From contig CAZDYQ010000003.1 in the NCBI GenBank assembly GCA_964509685.1, positions 17,144-81,143 on the forward strand: DNA of 64,000 nucleotides. Direction: 5' to 3'. Position 1 is the stretch's first letter. Each line of letters opens with the position of its first letter. Below are positions 54,989-63,489 of the stretch, in pieces. Source of the DNA: JAMLIN01 sp964509685 (GTDB lineage Bacteria > Pseudomonadota > Gammaproteobacteria > Burkholderiales > Burkholderiaceae_E). Both the position numbers and the translations under genes were made by a program. Below the pieces are notes generated by a model. The model was not told where the DNA came from and did no database searches. It saw only the letters and a list, made by a program, of their open reading frames with translations.

Positions 54989-56553
54989 GGCGCGGCCCGC
55001 GTCGAGTCGGCCACCACGGCCCGGATGATGCGCCGCATCGCCTCGCGGTCCTCGTCGGCGAGCCGCGCGCCCGAGGCCATGCGCTGGCAGACCTCGGGCA
55101 GCTCCGCCACGATCGCGCGGCGGATCGCCCGCTCGGCTTCGCCGATCCGCTCCAGCGGCAGGGCATTCAGCAGGCCCTCGCTCGCGGCGAGCAGCACGGC
55201 GATCTGCTCCGGCACCGGCATCGGCTCGTACTGCAGCTGCTGGAACACCTCGCGCACCCGGCGGCCCTGCTCCAGGGTGTTCACGGTCGCCTCGTCCAGG
55301 CGCGTACCGAAGCGGGCGAAGACCTCCAGTTCCTCGAACTGCGCATAGGTGAGCCGGAGGTCCCCGGCCACGGCGCGATAGCACGGCAGCTGCGCCTTGC
55401 CGCCGACGCGCGACACCGACCGGCCGACGTCCACGGCCGGGAGGATGCCCTTGCGGAACTGCTGGGGCGACAGGATGATCTGCCCGTCCGTGATCGAGAT
55501 CAGGTTGGTCGGGATGTAGGCGGAGATGTTCTGCGCCTGGGTCTCGGCGATCGGCAGCGCGGTGAGGGACCCGCCGCCGTGCTCCGGGCGCAGCTGCGTC
55601 GCCCGCTCCAGCAGGCGCGCATGCACGTAGAAGATGTCCCCCGGGTAGGCCTCCCGGCCCGGCGGGCGCCGCATCAGCAGGGACAGCTCGCGGTAGGCGC
55701 GCGCATGGCGGGTGAGGTCGTCATAGACGATGAGCACGTCGCGCCCCTGCTCCATGAAGTACTCGGCCATGGTCGTCGCCGCGTACGGCGCGATGTACTG
55801 GACCCCGGAGGGCTCGTCGCCCGAGGCGACCACGACGATGCAGTACGACATCGCGCCGTAGTGCCGCAGCGACGCGAGGAACTTGGCGACGGCCGAGTTG
55901 CGCTGGCCGATGGCGCAGTACACGCAGACGACGCCCTTGCCGCGCTGGTTCAGTATCGTGTCGAGCGCGATGGCCGTCTTGCCCGTCTGCCGGTCCCCGA
56001 GGATCAGCTCGCGCTGCCCGCGGCCGATGGGCAGGAGGGCGTCGATCACCTTCAGCCCCGTCTGCAGCGGCCGGGTGACGGGCGCCCGGTGCAGGATGGG
56101 CGGCGCCGGCCGCTCGATCGGGCGGCGCTCGCGCGGCCGGATGGGGCCGCGCTCGTCGAGCGGCTCGCCGAGCGCATCGACGACACGGCCGACGAGCTCC
56201 TCGCCCACCGGCACGTCGAGGATGCGGCCGCTGCGATAGGCGAGGCCGCCGGCGGCGAGGTCGCGGCTCGGGCCGAGCAGCACCACGCCGACCTCGTCCG
56301 GGTCGAGGTTGTAGGCGAGGCCCTGCAGGCCGCCCTGCAGGATCACCAGTTCCTCGGCCTTGACCCTCGGCAGCCCTCGCACCCGCGCGACCCCGGGGCC
56401 GACCGACACCACCCGGCCCACTTCGCTCGCGCCCAGCTGCGCGCGCCCGCCGGTGGCCAGGACCTCCTCGACCGTGTCCAGGGCCTGCCGGGCGGCATCC
56501 CGCAGGGGGGCCTGCGGGTGCGCGTCCTCCGTCGTCCTATCGGGCCGGTTCAC
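54985..56553 (-). CDS. atpA: N-ATPase alpha subunit
   Basis: 522 residues. Non-catalytic nucleotide-binding subunit: Walker A GDRQTGKT (186-193), VYCAIGQRNSAVA, and YTDGQIILSPQQF-like segment (ITDGQIILSPQQF). The start is taken as GTG at 56553, 17 nt inside atpF; the resulting N-terminus begins a few residues before the typical alpha delta-binding region. Other starts are possible. Confidence 0.93.
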   Translation of the reverse strand: MNRPDRTTEDAHPQAPLRDAARQALDTVEEVLATGGRAQLGASEVGRVVSVGPGVARVRGLPRVKAEELVILQGGLQGLAYNLDPDEVGVVLLGPSRDLAAGGLAYRSGRILDVPVGEELVGRVVDALGEPLDERGPIRPRERRPIERPAPPILHRAPVTRPLQTGLKVIDALLPIGRGQRELILGDRQTGKTAIALDTILNQRGKGVVCVYCAIGQRNSAVAKFLASLRHYGAMSYCIVVVASGDEPSGVQYIAPYAATTMAEYFMEQGRDVLIVYDDLTRHARAYRELSLLMRRPPGREAYPGDIFYVHARLLERATQLRPEHGGGSLTALPIAETQAQNISAYIPTNLISITDGQIILSPQQFRKGILPAVDVGRSVSRVGGKAQLPCYRAVAGDLRLTYAQFEELEVFARFGTRLDEATVNTLEQGRRVREVFQQLQYEPMPVPEQIAVLLAASEGLLNALPLERIGEAERAIRRAIVAELPEVCQRMASGARLADEDREAMRRIIRAVVADSTRAAP

Positions 56554-57319
56554 GGGGCTCGGCGCCTTCGTCCAGGGCCTCGGAAACCTGCGCCTCCAGG
56601 CCATCGAGGTAGGTGTCCAGGTTCCACGAGAGGCGGTACGAATGGGCGCGCAGCTCGATGCCGCAGACGAGCTGCGGCACGGTGGTGAACCGCAGGGCGA
56701 TGCCCTCGTCGAGATGCGCGCGCAATGCCCGGGCGAGTTCCTCGCGCGCCGGCGCATCGAGGGGGAAGGCGGTGCGGATCTCGACCTCGCGGCTCGAGTC
56801 GCGCAACGCCGCCACGATCGTCTCGCGCTCGCCCGTGTCGAGGCCGCGTACGCGCTCGACGAAGACCTTCAGCACCTGCGCCTCGAGCTGCGCGTCGGCG
56901 AGCTCGGCCAGCGCCCGGCGCGCCACGCCCACGACGCTTCGCCCCAGGCGCTCGCGGAACTCCTGGAGCAGTGCCCGGCGCTCGTTCTCCAGCGAGGCGC
57001 GCCATTGCGCCCGGACCTCCTCGGCCTCCCGGCGCGCGGCCTCCACCAGCTGGTGACGCAGGGCCCGCGCATCCTCGGCGGCCTCGGCGAGCAGCCGCTC
57101 GCGCTGCGCCTCGAGCTCGCGGTTGCGGCTGCGATAGAGGGCCGCCTCCTCGGCGGCGGATTCGCGCTCGCGCGCCGCGCCTTCGAGCCGGCTCGCGATG
57201 GCGGCCTCGCGCTCGTCCATTGCCCCGATGATCCGGTCGTAGAAGAAGTGCTTGAGCAGCGCGACCAGCACCAGGAAATTGACGACTTGGGCGCCCAGCG
57301 TGAACCAGTCGATCCCCAT
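56537..57319 (-). CDS. atpF: N-ATPase extended b subunit
   Basis: 260 residues, longer than the usual ~160-residue b subunit. One N-terminal membrane helix (FTLGAQVVNFLVLVALLKHFFY), a long Glu/Arg/Ala coiled coil, and a C-terminal delta-like portion. In N-type operons there is no separate atpH (delta), and this extension is thought to supply its role. Its stop overlaps atpA. Confidence 0.9.
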   Translation of the reverse strand: MGIDWFTLGAQVVNFLVLVALLKHFFYDRIIGAMDEREAAIASRLEGAARERESAAEEAALYRSRNRELEAQRERLLAEAAEDARALRHQLVEAARREAEEVRAQWRASLENERRALLQEFRERLGRSVVGVARRALAELADAQLEAQVLKVFVERVRGLDTGERETIVAALRDSSREVEIRTAFPLDAPAREELARALRAHLDEGIALRFTTVPQLVCGIELRAHSYRLSWNLDTYLDGLEAQVSEALDEGAEPREPAR

Positions 57320-57601
57320 CTACGGCGCTCCCGCCAGGTCCACGAAGTAGTTCCAGTACGGATTGGCGAAGATGAGGATCATGGACACGACGAAGCAGTA
57401 GATCGCCGACGATTCCGTCATCGCCAGGCCGATGAAGAGGGTTCGCGAGATGACCGGGGCGGCGTCCGGCTGCTGGGCCAGCGCGCCCATGGCGCGGGAC
57501 ACCGCCCAGCCTTCGCCGATGGCGGTGATCGGGGCGCCGATCCCGACGGTGGCTCCGGCCATGATGATCGAGATCATGCCGATGAGCTCCAGGCTATCCA
57601 T
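57320..57601 (-). CDS. atpE: N-ATPase c subunit
   Basis: 93 residues, two transmembrane helices. Helix 1 holds IGEGWAVSRAM with Glu30; helix 2 has TESSAIYCFVVSMI with Glu63, Ser64 and Tyr68, the usual c-ring ion ligands. Glu30 replaces the Gln at the position of the Na+-binding Gln32 of Na+ F-ATPases. N-type c rings with paired glutamates have been reported as proton-specific. Ion choice here is inference. Confidence 0.93.
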   Translation of the reverse strand: MDSLELIGMISIIMAGATVGIGAPITAIGEGWAVSRAMGALAQQPDAAPVISRTLFIGLAMTESSAIYCFVVSMILIFANPYWNYFVDLAGAP

Positions 57602-58310
57602 GGAGTGTTTCCTCCTTGTCGTGCGTGCCCTTGCCCGCCTGCCCTTCCTGGACGCGCGAGGCGGATGCGATGAAGACGAGGGCGAGGATCGAGAAAATGT
57701 AGGCCTGTATCACGCCGATCAGCAATCCCAGCACGTTCATGACGATCGGGAAGAAGAGCGGCGCGATCGCGAGCGCGGTGGCGGCGACCAGCGTGCCGCT
57801 CATCATGTTGCCGAACAGGCGGATCGACAGGGCGATGGTCCGGGTCACTTCGCCGAGCAGGTTGAACGGCAGCATCAGCGGATGCGGCTCCATGTACGCG
57901 CGCAGGTAGCCGCGCAGGCCGCGGCTCGCGATGCCGAAGGCGGGGACCGACACGAACACGCAGAGCGCGAGCGCGCTGGTGGTCGAGAGTGAACCCGTGG
58001 GCGGATGGAAGCCGGGGACGACCGACAGCACGTTCGAGGTCGCCACGAACAGGAAGAGCGTGCCGATGAAGGGCAGGTAGCGATCGGAGCCCGGGCCCGC
58101 CACTTCGCGGATCTGCCCGCGGATGCCGCCGAGCAGGATCTCGAGCAGCAGCTGGCCGCGCGACACCGACGTGCCGGTCGAGAGCTTGCGCGTCACCGCC
58201 CACGAGACCAGCACGAGGAGCGCCATGACCAGCCAGGTGAACACGAGGGTGGCGGTGATGCGGAACGGGCCCGCCTGCCAGTAGACGATCCAGTCGGGGG
58301 TGATGGTCAC
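57594..58310 (-). CDS. atpB: N-ATPase a subunit
   Basis: 238 residues, five to six membrane helices, with the essential Arg in IALSIRLFGNMMSG and the C-terminal FSILALVFIAS helix. Start taken as GTG 58310 (4-nt overlap with atpR stop). Forms the ion half-channels next to the c ring. Confidence 0.92.
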   Translation of the reverse strand: MTITPDWIVYWQAGPFRITATLVFTWLVMALLVLVSWAVTRKLSTGTSVSRGQLLLEILLGGIRGQIREVAGPGSDRYLPFIGTLFLFVATSNVLSVVPGFHPPTGSLSTTSALALCVFVSVPAFGIASRGLRGYLRAYMEPHPLMLPFNLLGEVTRTIALSIRLFGNMMSGTLVAATALAIAPLFFPIVMNVLGLLIGVIQAYIFSILALVFIASASRVQEGQAGKGTHDKEETLHG

Positions 58311-58618
58311 GGCCGCGCGCCCTCCCGTTCGCGGGCGGGCGCCGCCAGGCGCCCGGGCCCCAGGCGCGAGACCAGCAGCTGGCGGGCGACGATGAAGCCG
58401 AGCAGGCAGGCCAGGGCACGCGCGAGGCTCCCGTCCATGACGACGTAGAAGCCCGCCACCGCCAGCAGCGTGCGCGCGAGGAAGCTCGCGCCGAACAGCA
58501 GCACCGGGCTGCGCGTATCGGCAAGCCGCCGCACCGTCAGCCACAGGCCGCCGAAATACAGCAGGCCCAGACCGGCGCCGGCCAGCGCGGCAAGCGGCAG
58601 GACCACGAACAGGTTCAT
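58307..58618 (-). CDS. atpR: N-ATPase AtpR subunit
   Basis: 103 residues with three predicted membrane helices (FVVLPLAALAGAGLGLLYFGGLWLTVRRL, in part; ARTLLAVAGFYVVMDG; ALACLLGFIVARQLL). Conserved small subunit unique to N-type operons, thought to supply residues for assembly with the c ring. ATG overlaps atpQ stop by 4 nt. Confidence 0.88.
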   Translation of the reverse strand: MNLFVVLPLAALAGAGLGLLYFGGLWLTVRRLADTRSPVLLFGASFLARTLLAVAGFYVVMDGSLARALACLLGFIVARQLLVSRLGPGRLAAPAREREGARP

Positions 58619-58956
58619 CGCGCCGTTTCCTCCTCGGCCTCGTCCTTCTCGATCATCCTCGATTCCATGCTCACCCAGTACCAGGCGTTCAGGCATCCCA
58701 GCGACACCCCGGCAAGCAGCAGCGCCAGCGTCCAGGAAACCTCGCCCGGCCACCGGCGATCGAGCCAGAGCCCCAGCAGCGCACCGATCACGGTGGGCAC
58801 GGCGATGGACCAGCCGATGATTCCCGCGGTGCCGAGCCCATGCCACAGCGTGCGGTCCGGGGACCGGCGCGCGCGGACCTTGCGCCGCTCCCGCGAGCCG
58901 ATCCGGCGGCCCAGCTCGCCCGACCCGTCCGGCGCCGGTTCATGCTCGCCCGCCAC
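58615..58956 (-). CDS. atpQ: N-ATPase AtpQ (AtpI-like) subunit
   Basis: 113 residues. Basic N-terminus (SRERRKVRARRSPD), then two membrane helices typical of AtpI-like proteins (GTAGIIGWSIAVPTVIGALLGLWLDRR, in part; SWTLALLLAGVSLGCLNAWYWV). Thought to assist c-ring assembly. Lies 3 nt after atpC. Confidence 0.88.
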   Translation of the reverse strand: MAGEHEPAPDGSGELGRRIGSRERRKVRARRSPDRTLWHGLGTAGIIGWSIAVPTVIGALLGLWLDRRWPGEVSWTLALLLAGVSLGCLNAWYWVSMESRMIEKDEAEEETAR

Positions 58957-58959
58957 GCC

Positions 58960-59346
58960 TCAGCGCTCCCATTCGCGTACCTGGTGCACGAGGCTGGCCT
59001 CGAGCCGGTCGAGGGCGAGCCGCGCCTTCTGTTCCTCCTCGCCCACTTCGCGCAGCCGGCCGAGGACGCCCTCCCTGAGCTCGCCCAGCTTGCCCTGCAG
59101 CGCGTTCCAGGTCGAGATCCGCACCTCGGGGCCGTGCTTGACCAGGATGCCTTCGTCCACCGCGACGAAGGTTTCCTCGCCGTCGGCGGCCGTCAGGCCG
59201 AGGATGCCCGGGACCAGCGCGGCCACGTAGTCGATGTGCCGGGGCAGCAGGCAGAAGGCGCCGTCCTGCGCTTCGGCCACGACCTTCACCGCCTCCTGTT
59301 CGAGCAGGATCCCGGAGGGCACGACGAGCTTTACGCGCATCCTCAT
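58960..59346 (-). CDS. atpC: N-ATPase epsilon subunit
   Basis: 128 residues: N-terminal beta-sandwich (KLVVPSGILLEQEAVKVVAEAQDGAF, in part; LLPRHIDYVAALVPG; TFVAVDEGILVKHG) and C-terminal helices (EEEQKARLALDRLEASLVHQV). ATG overlaps the atpD stop by 4 nt. Order D-C at the front of the operon is diagnostic of the N-type arrangement. Confidence 0.93.
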   Translation of the reverse strand: MRMRVKLVVPSGILLEQEAVKVVAEAQDGAFCLLPRHIDYVAALVPGILGLTAADGEETFVAVDEGILVKHGPEVRISTWNALQGKLGELREGVLGRLREVGEEEQKARLALDRLEASLVHQVREWER

Positions 59347-60728
59347 GCCTTGCCCACCTCGTCCACGCTGCCGATCATGTACAGCGCCTTCTCGGGATGG
59401 CCGGAGAACTCGTCGTCCAGGATGCGCTCGCAGCCCTCGAGCGTCTCCTCGAGGTTCACCATCTTCCCCTCGAGGCCCGTGAACTGCTCCGTCGTGAAGA
59501 AGGGCTGCGTGAGGAAGCGGTCCAGTCGCCGCGCCCGGTGAACCGTGCGCTGGTCGTTGCGCGAGAGTTCCTCGAGCCCGAGCATCGCGATCACGTCCTT
59601 CAGCTCCTCGTAGGCGGCCAGCGTCTCGCGCACCCGGCGCGCCACCCGGTAGTGGCGCTCGCCGACGAGCGGCGGCGTCAGCATCTTCGATTCCGAGCGC
59701 AGGGGATCGACCGCGGGATAGAAGCCCTGGCTCGCGCGCTCGCGCGAGAGCACGATCAGCGAGGACAGGTGGCCGAAGGTGTGCGTGATCGCGGGATCGG
59801 TGAAGTCGTCCGCGGGCACGTACACGGCCTGCACCGAGGTGATGGCCGCGCCCTTCGTGGTGCAGATGCGCTCCTGCAGCTCGGCGAGTTCCGTTCCCAG
59901 CGTGGGCTGGTAGCCCATGCGCGAGGGCAGCCGGCCCAGGAGCCCCGAGACCTCCGAGCCCGCCTGGATGAATCGAAAGACGTTGTCCACGAGCAGCAGC
60001 ACGTCCTGCCGGGCGTCGTCGCGGAAGTACTCGGCCATGGTGAGCGCCGCATGCCCGACGCGGAACCGCGCGCCGGACGGCTCGTTCATCTGCCCGAAGA
60101 CCAGCACGGTGTTGTCCGTCACGCCGGCCGTGGCAACGTCGCGCACCAGTTCCTCGGCCTCGCGCGAGCGCTCGCCGATCCCGCAGAAGACGGTGACGCC
60201 CCGGTGCCGGCCCGCCACGTTGTGGATCAGCTCCGTGATGAGCACGGTCTTGCCGACGCCCGCGCCGCCGAACAGGCCCGCATTGCCGCCGCGCTCGAGC
60301 GGCGCCAGGAGGTCGATCGCCTTGATGCCCGTGAGGAAGATCTCGGATCGGGCGCCCTGCTCGGCGAGCGATACCGGCGGGGCATAAAGCGGTCGCCAGT
60401 CTCCGCCCGCGAGTTCCTCGCCGGCGTCGATCGCCTCGCCGAACACGTTGAGTACGCGGCCCAGCAGCCGCTCGCCCACCGGCACGCGCAGGGGGTGCCC
60501 CGAGTCGATGATGCCGGCGCCGCGCGAGAGTCCCGCGGTGGGGGTCAGGGCGACGCCGCGGACGGTCTCGGGGTCCAGGTGGCTGACGACCTCGATGACG
60601 ATCTCGCGATCGTCCCCCGCGCGCAGCTCGTTGTGGAAGTCGGGCAGCCGGCCGGGAAAGCGCGCGTCCACGACGCTGCCCCGTACCGAGAGGACGGTGC
60701 CGCGATTCGGCTCGCGGTGATCATCCAT
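59343..60728 (-). CDS. atpD: N-ATPase beta subunit
   Basis: 461 residues. Catalytic Walker A GGAGVGKT (154-161), GIGERSREAEEL (with the catalytic Glu), Walker B VLLLVDNVFRFIQAGSEVS, and SRIM-type ALRLASKM replaced by PLRSESKMLTP. First gene of the operon; preceded by a 164-nt region without a clear promoter motif to me. Usual F-type atp genes are not in the window, so a second ATPase elsewhere is likely. Confidence 0.95.
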   Translation of the reverse strand: MDDHREPNRGTVLSVRGSVVDARFPGRLPDFHNELRAGDDREIVIEVVSHLDPETVRGVALTPTAGLSRGAGIIDSGHPLRVPVGERLLGRVLNVFGEAIDAGEELAGGDWRPLYAPPVSLAEQGARSEIFLTGIKAIDLLAPLERGGNAGLFGGAGVGKTVLITELIHNVAGRHRGVTVFCGIGERSREAEELVRDVATAGVTDNTVLVFGQMNEPSGARFRVGHAALTMAEYFRDDARQDVLLLVDNVFRFIQAGSEVSGLLGRLPSRMGYQPTLGTELAELQERICTTKGAAITSVQAVYVPADDFTDPAITHTFGHLSSLIVLSRERASQGFYPAVDPLRSESKMLTPPLVGERHYRVARRVRETLAAYEELKDVIAMLGLEELSRNDQRTVHRARRLDRFLTQPFFTTEQFTGLEGKMVNLEETLEGCERILDDEFSGHPEKALYMIGSVDEVGKA

Positions 60729-60892
60729 GGCGGGCCTCCACGCAAACGGGTCGCGACCGGGACAGGCGAATGATGGCAGGGGGACGACCGATCATACGCC
60801 GGGTACCGCGGGCGCCACCATGACCTGGCGCAAAGGGGAGGCCGGACGAGGCGGGCCCGCGCGCGCGAGGCGCCGGGCCACCCCCCGGCCGG

Positions 60893-61291
60893 TCAGCCCC
60901 GCTTCACGCGATGGATGGCGCAGAGCTTGTTGCCGTCCGGGTCGCGCACGTAGGCGAGATAGAGCGGACCCAGGTCGGTCTCGCGCAGTCCCGGCGGATC
61001 CTCGATCGACACGCCGCCCTGGGCGACGGCGACATCATGGAAGTCGAACACCTGGTCGGGTGTCGCGCACTTGAAGGCGATGGTGCCGCCGTTGGCGAAG
61101 GTGGCGGGCTCGCCGTTGATCGGCTCGCTGACGCAGAACGTGTTGCCGTCGTGCCGGTAGAAGAGCCGCATGTGCCCGGTCGGCGCCCTGTGGCTCATCG
61201 GTTCGCCCACGCCGAGGGTGCCCAGCACCGCGTTGTAGAAGCGGCGCGCCCGCTCGATGTCGTTCGTGCCGACCATGATGTGGCTGAACAT
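60893..61291 (-). CDS. VOC-family (glyoxalase-fold) protein
   Basis: 132 residues: SHIMVGTNDIERARRFYNAVLG, TFCVSEPINGEPAT, FKCATPDQVFDFHDVAVAQGG and the C-terminal YVRDPDGNKLCAIHR. Metal-binding His/Glu pattern as in glyoxalase-type enzymes; substrate unknown. ATG 61291 chosen because an AAGGGGA precedes it. Confidence 0.88.
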   Translation of the reverse strand: MFSHIMVGTNDIERARRFYNAVLGTLGVGEPMSHRAPTGHMRLFYRHDGNTFCVSEPINGEPATFANGGTIAFKCATPDQVFDFHDVAVAQGGVSIEDPPGLRETDLGPLYLAYVRDPDGNKLCAIHRVKRG

Positions 61292-61355
61292 CCTGTCTCC
61301 CCTTGCTGGTTGGCGCAAAGGATAGCGCGACTTGCCGGAGGGAGTCGGGGGGCCG

Positions 61356-61997
61356 CTAGGTCGTTCCTGGGCGCCGCGCCTGCGCCTCGTAGGCCCGGCG
61401 GAACGCCGGTCGCGCCTCGCCGCGGGCGACGTAGGCGACGAGGTTCGGGAACTCGTCCAGCAGCCCCGACCCGCCCAGCCTGCGCAGCACCTGGATCATC
61501 AGCAGGTCGCCGGCGCTGAAGGCGCCATCGAGCCACGGGGCGTCGCCCAGGCGCCGGGAGAGGTCCTGCAGCCGTGCGCGGATGCGGTCCTCGACGAGCG
61601 GCAGGCGCGCCTCGTGCCAGGGCCTGTCGCGCTCGAGATAGAGCGACACCTCGCGCTGCACGATCACCGGCTCCACCGTGGCCACCGCGGCGAACATCCA
61701 CGAGACCGCACGCGCGCGGGCGCCCGCCTCGCCGGGCAGCAGGCCGCTGTGCCGCCGCGCGACATGAAGCACGATCGCGCCGGACTCGAACAGCACGAGC
61801 CCGTCCTCCTCGTAGGTCGGGATCTGGCCGAAGGGCTGCAGCGCGCGGTGAGCGGGCTCCTTCATCGCCTCGCAGGAGACGCGCCGGACCTCGTAGGGCT
61901 GGCCGACCTCCTCGAGCGCCCAGCGCACCGGCATGTCGCGCGCCAGGCCCCGGCCGCCGTCGGGCGAATGCTCGAAGGTGGTGATGATGGGCGTCAT
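61356..61997 (-). CDS. Glutathione S-transferase family protein
   Basis: 213 residues. Thioredoxin-like N-terminal domain with GQPYEVRRVSCEAMKEP, PFGQIPTYEEDGLVLFESGAIV, and an alpha-helical C-terminal domain with GDAPWLDGAFSAGDLLMIQVLRRL. Some N-terminal residues (SPDGGRGLARDMPVRWALE) are atypical for the GSH-binding loop. Overlaps the 30-residue ORF start by 4 nt. Confidence 0.87.
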   Translation of the reverse strand: MTPIITTFEHSPDGGRGLARDMPVRWALEEVGQPYEVRRVSCEAMKEPAHRALQPFGQIPTYEEDGLVLFESGAIVLHVARRHSGLLPGEAGARARAVSWMFAAVATVEPVIVQREVSLYLERDRPWHEARLPLVEDRIRARLQDLSRRLGDAPWLDGAFSAGDLLMIQVLRRLGGSGLLDEFPNLVAYVARGEARPAFRRAYEAQARRPGTT

Positions 61998-62086
61998 GCG
62001 TCGCGGCGCGCGCGGATGGCTTGCCGCAGCTTCACCACCTCCGCCACGAGCTCTTCACGGGAGATCGTCTGCAGGTCGTCATCCAT
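61994..62086 (-). CDS. Possible 30-residue peptide gene coupled to the GST
   Basis: ATG at 62086 to TGA overlapping the GST ATG by 4 nt. MDDDLQTISREELVAEVVKLR resembles the N-terminus of a family of ~60-70 residue proteins seen near GST genes, but here it ends early at ARRDA. It may be a truncated or degenerate remnant or a leader ORF. Confidence 0.45.
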   Translation of the reverse strand: MDDDLQTISREELVAEVVKLRQAIRARRDA

Positions 62087-62258
62087 CGCCGCCTCCGTGA
62101 GCCGAACCAGGGAAGCCTGCAAGCGCCATGCCGGCCAGGCGGAAGCGGCTTGCGCAGTGTCGGGGAACGGCCTAGTGTGTGCATCTGGCCGGGCGCGCTG
62201 GTCCGCCCGCCATGCCTCTCGCCAGGACCGAGGCCGGCTTCCGAGAGGGAGGTTTGCC

Positions 62259-62645
62259 ATGCTGTCCGATTCTTCCGTCACCACGATGTTGCCGGTCAAG
62301 GACATGGCCCGGGCGCGGGCCTTCTACGAGAGCAGCCTGGGCCTGCGGCCCGGCGGCGAGCGGCCCGACGGCAAGTTCGTGTACAACGTCGGCGGCAGTA
62401 CGCTCGCCCTGTTCCCGAAGGCCGAGGGCACACATGCCGACCACACGGCGCTCAGCTTCCGGGTCGAGGACATTGCCGACGCCGTCGCCCGTCTCGAGCG
62501 CGCCGGCGTGGTCTTCGAGGACTACGACATGCCGGGCCTGAAGACCGTGGACCACGTCTGCGTGCTCGGGTCCGAGAAGGCCGCCTGGTTCCGGGACACC
62601 GAGGGCAACTACCTGTGCATCCACGAGGACCTGCCCCCTGCCTGA
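62259..62645 (+). CDS. VOC-family glyoxalase-like protein
   Basis: 128 residues. TMLPVKDMARARAFYESSLGL, FVYNVGGSTLALFPKAEGT, ALSFRVEDIADAVARLERAG and FRDTEGNYLCIHEDLP, a single-domain glyoxalase/bleomycin-resistance fold. Ligand residues include His/Glu at the expected strand ends. Substrate unknown. Stop lies just before the region of the duplicated-domain protein. Confidence 0.88.
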   Translation: MLSDSSVTTMLPVKDMARARAFYESSLGLRPGGERPDGKFVYNVGGSTLALFPKAEGTHADHTALSFRVEDIADAVARLERAGVVFEDYDMPGLKTVDHVCVLGSEKAAWFRDTEGNYLCIHEDLPPA

Positions 62646-62721
62646 TCCCAGTCCACGGAACCCCGGAATCGAGGTCGTCGACACGGTCACCAAGCTCGAC
62701 GATCGCCATCGCGGCCAGGTC

Positions 62722-63477
62722 GTGATCGGCGCCTCCCACGGCGGCGTCTATGCGGCCTATTGCGCCGCGAAGGGTGGCGTGCTCGGCGTGATCCTCAACG
62801 ACGCCGGCGTCGGCCTGGACCGCGCCGGCATCGCGGGGCTCGACTACCTGGACGAGCTCGACATCCCGGCCGCCACCGCCAGCCACGAGAGCTGCCGGAT
62901 CGGCGACGGCGCCGACATGGCCGCGAACGGCATCGTCTCCCATGTGAACGACCGCGCCCGCGCGCTCGGCTGCCGGCCGGGCGAGCCGGTGATGGACTGC
63001 GCCCGCAGGATGCTCGCGGCCGAGCCGTCCACCCGGCCCGTGCCGGAGAAGGGCGAGACGCGCCATGTCGAGGCAGGGGGCGATCCGCCGGTGGTGGTCA
63101 TGGACTCCATCACGCTGGCGCTGCCCGAGGACCGGGGCAGGATCATCGTCGCCGCCTCCCACGGCGCCCTCTTCGGGCCGCAGAAGAAGACCCTCATCGA
63201 GGTCGATGCCCTGGCCTGGGTCTTCTCCGACGCTGGCGTGGGCAAGGACCGGGCCGGGATCGCCCGCATCTTCGCGCTCGACGAGCGCGGCACGCCGGCG
63301 GCGACCGTGTCGGCGGCCAGCGCGCGCATCGGCGACGGCCGTTCGCTGCTCGCGACCGGCATCGTCTCGCATGTCAACCGGACCGCGGCCGCGCTGGACG
63401 CTGCGCCCGGCATGAGCACGAGGGAATTCATCGCGCGCGTCCGGGTCGCCCGCGGGGGCGGCCGGGACACGCGATAG
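62722..63477 (+). CDS. Duplicated-domain hypothetical protein (start unclear)
   Basis: 251 residues from a GTG at 62722. Two homologous halves are visible: ASHGGVYAAYCAAKGG...NDAGVGLDRAGIAGLDYLDELDIPAAT and later ASHGALFG...SDAGVGKDRAGIARIFALDERGTPAAT, each ending in GIVSHVN. The first half's homology to the second continues upstream of the GTG (an IEVVDTV segment at about 62668-62688), yet no ATG/GTG is in frame there; the start may be a non-standard codon (CTG 62638 or ATC 62668) or the 5' end may be frameshifted. Function unknown. Confidence 0.65.
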   Translation: MIGASHGGVYAAYCAAKGGVLGVILNDAGVGLDRAGIAGLDYLDELDIPAATASHESCRIGDGADMAANGIVSHVNDRARALGCRPGEPVMDCARRMLAAEPSTRPVPEKGETRHVEAGGDPPVVVMDSITLALPEDRGRIIVAASHGALFGPQKKTLIEVDALAWVFSDAGVGKDRAGIARIFALDERGTPAATVSAASARIGDGRSLLATGIVSHVNRTAAALDAAPGMSTREFIARVRVARGGGRDTR

Positions 63478-63489
63478 ACTGCGCGGACC

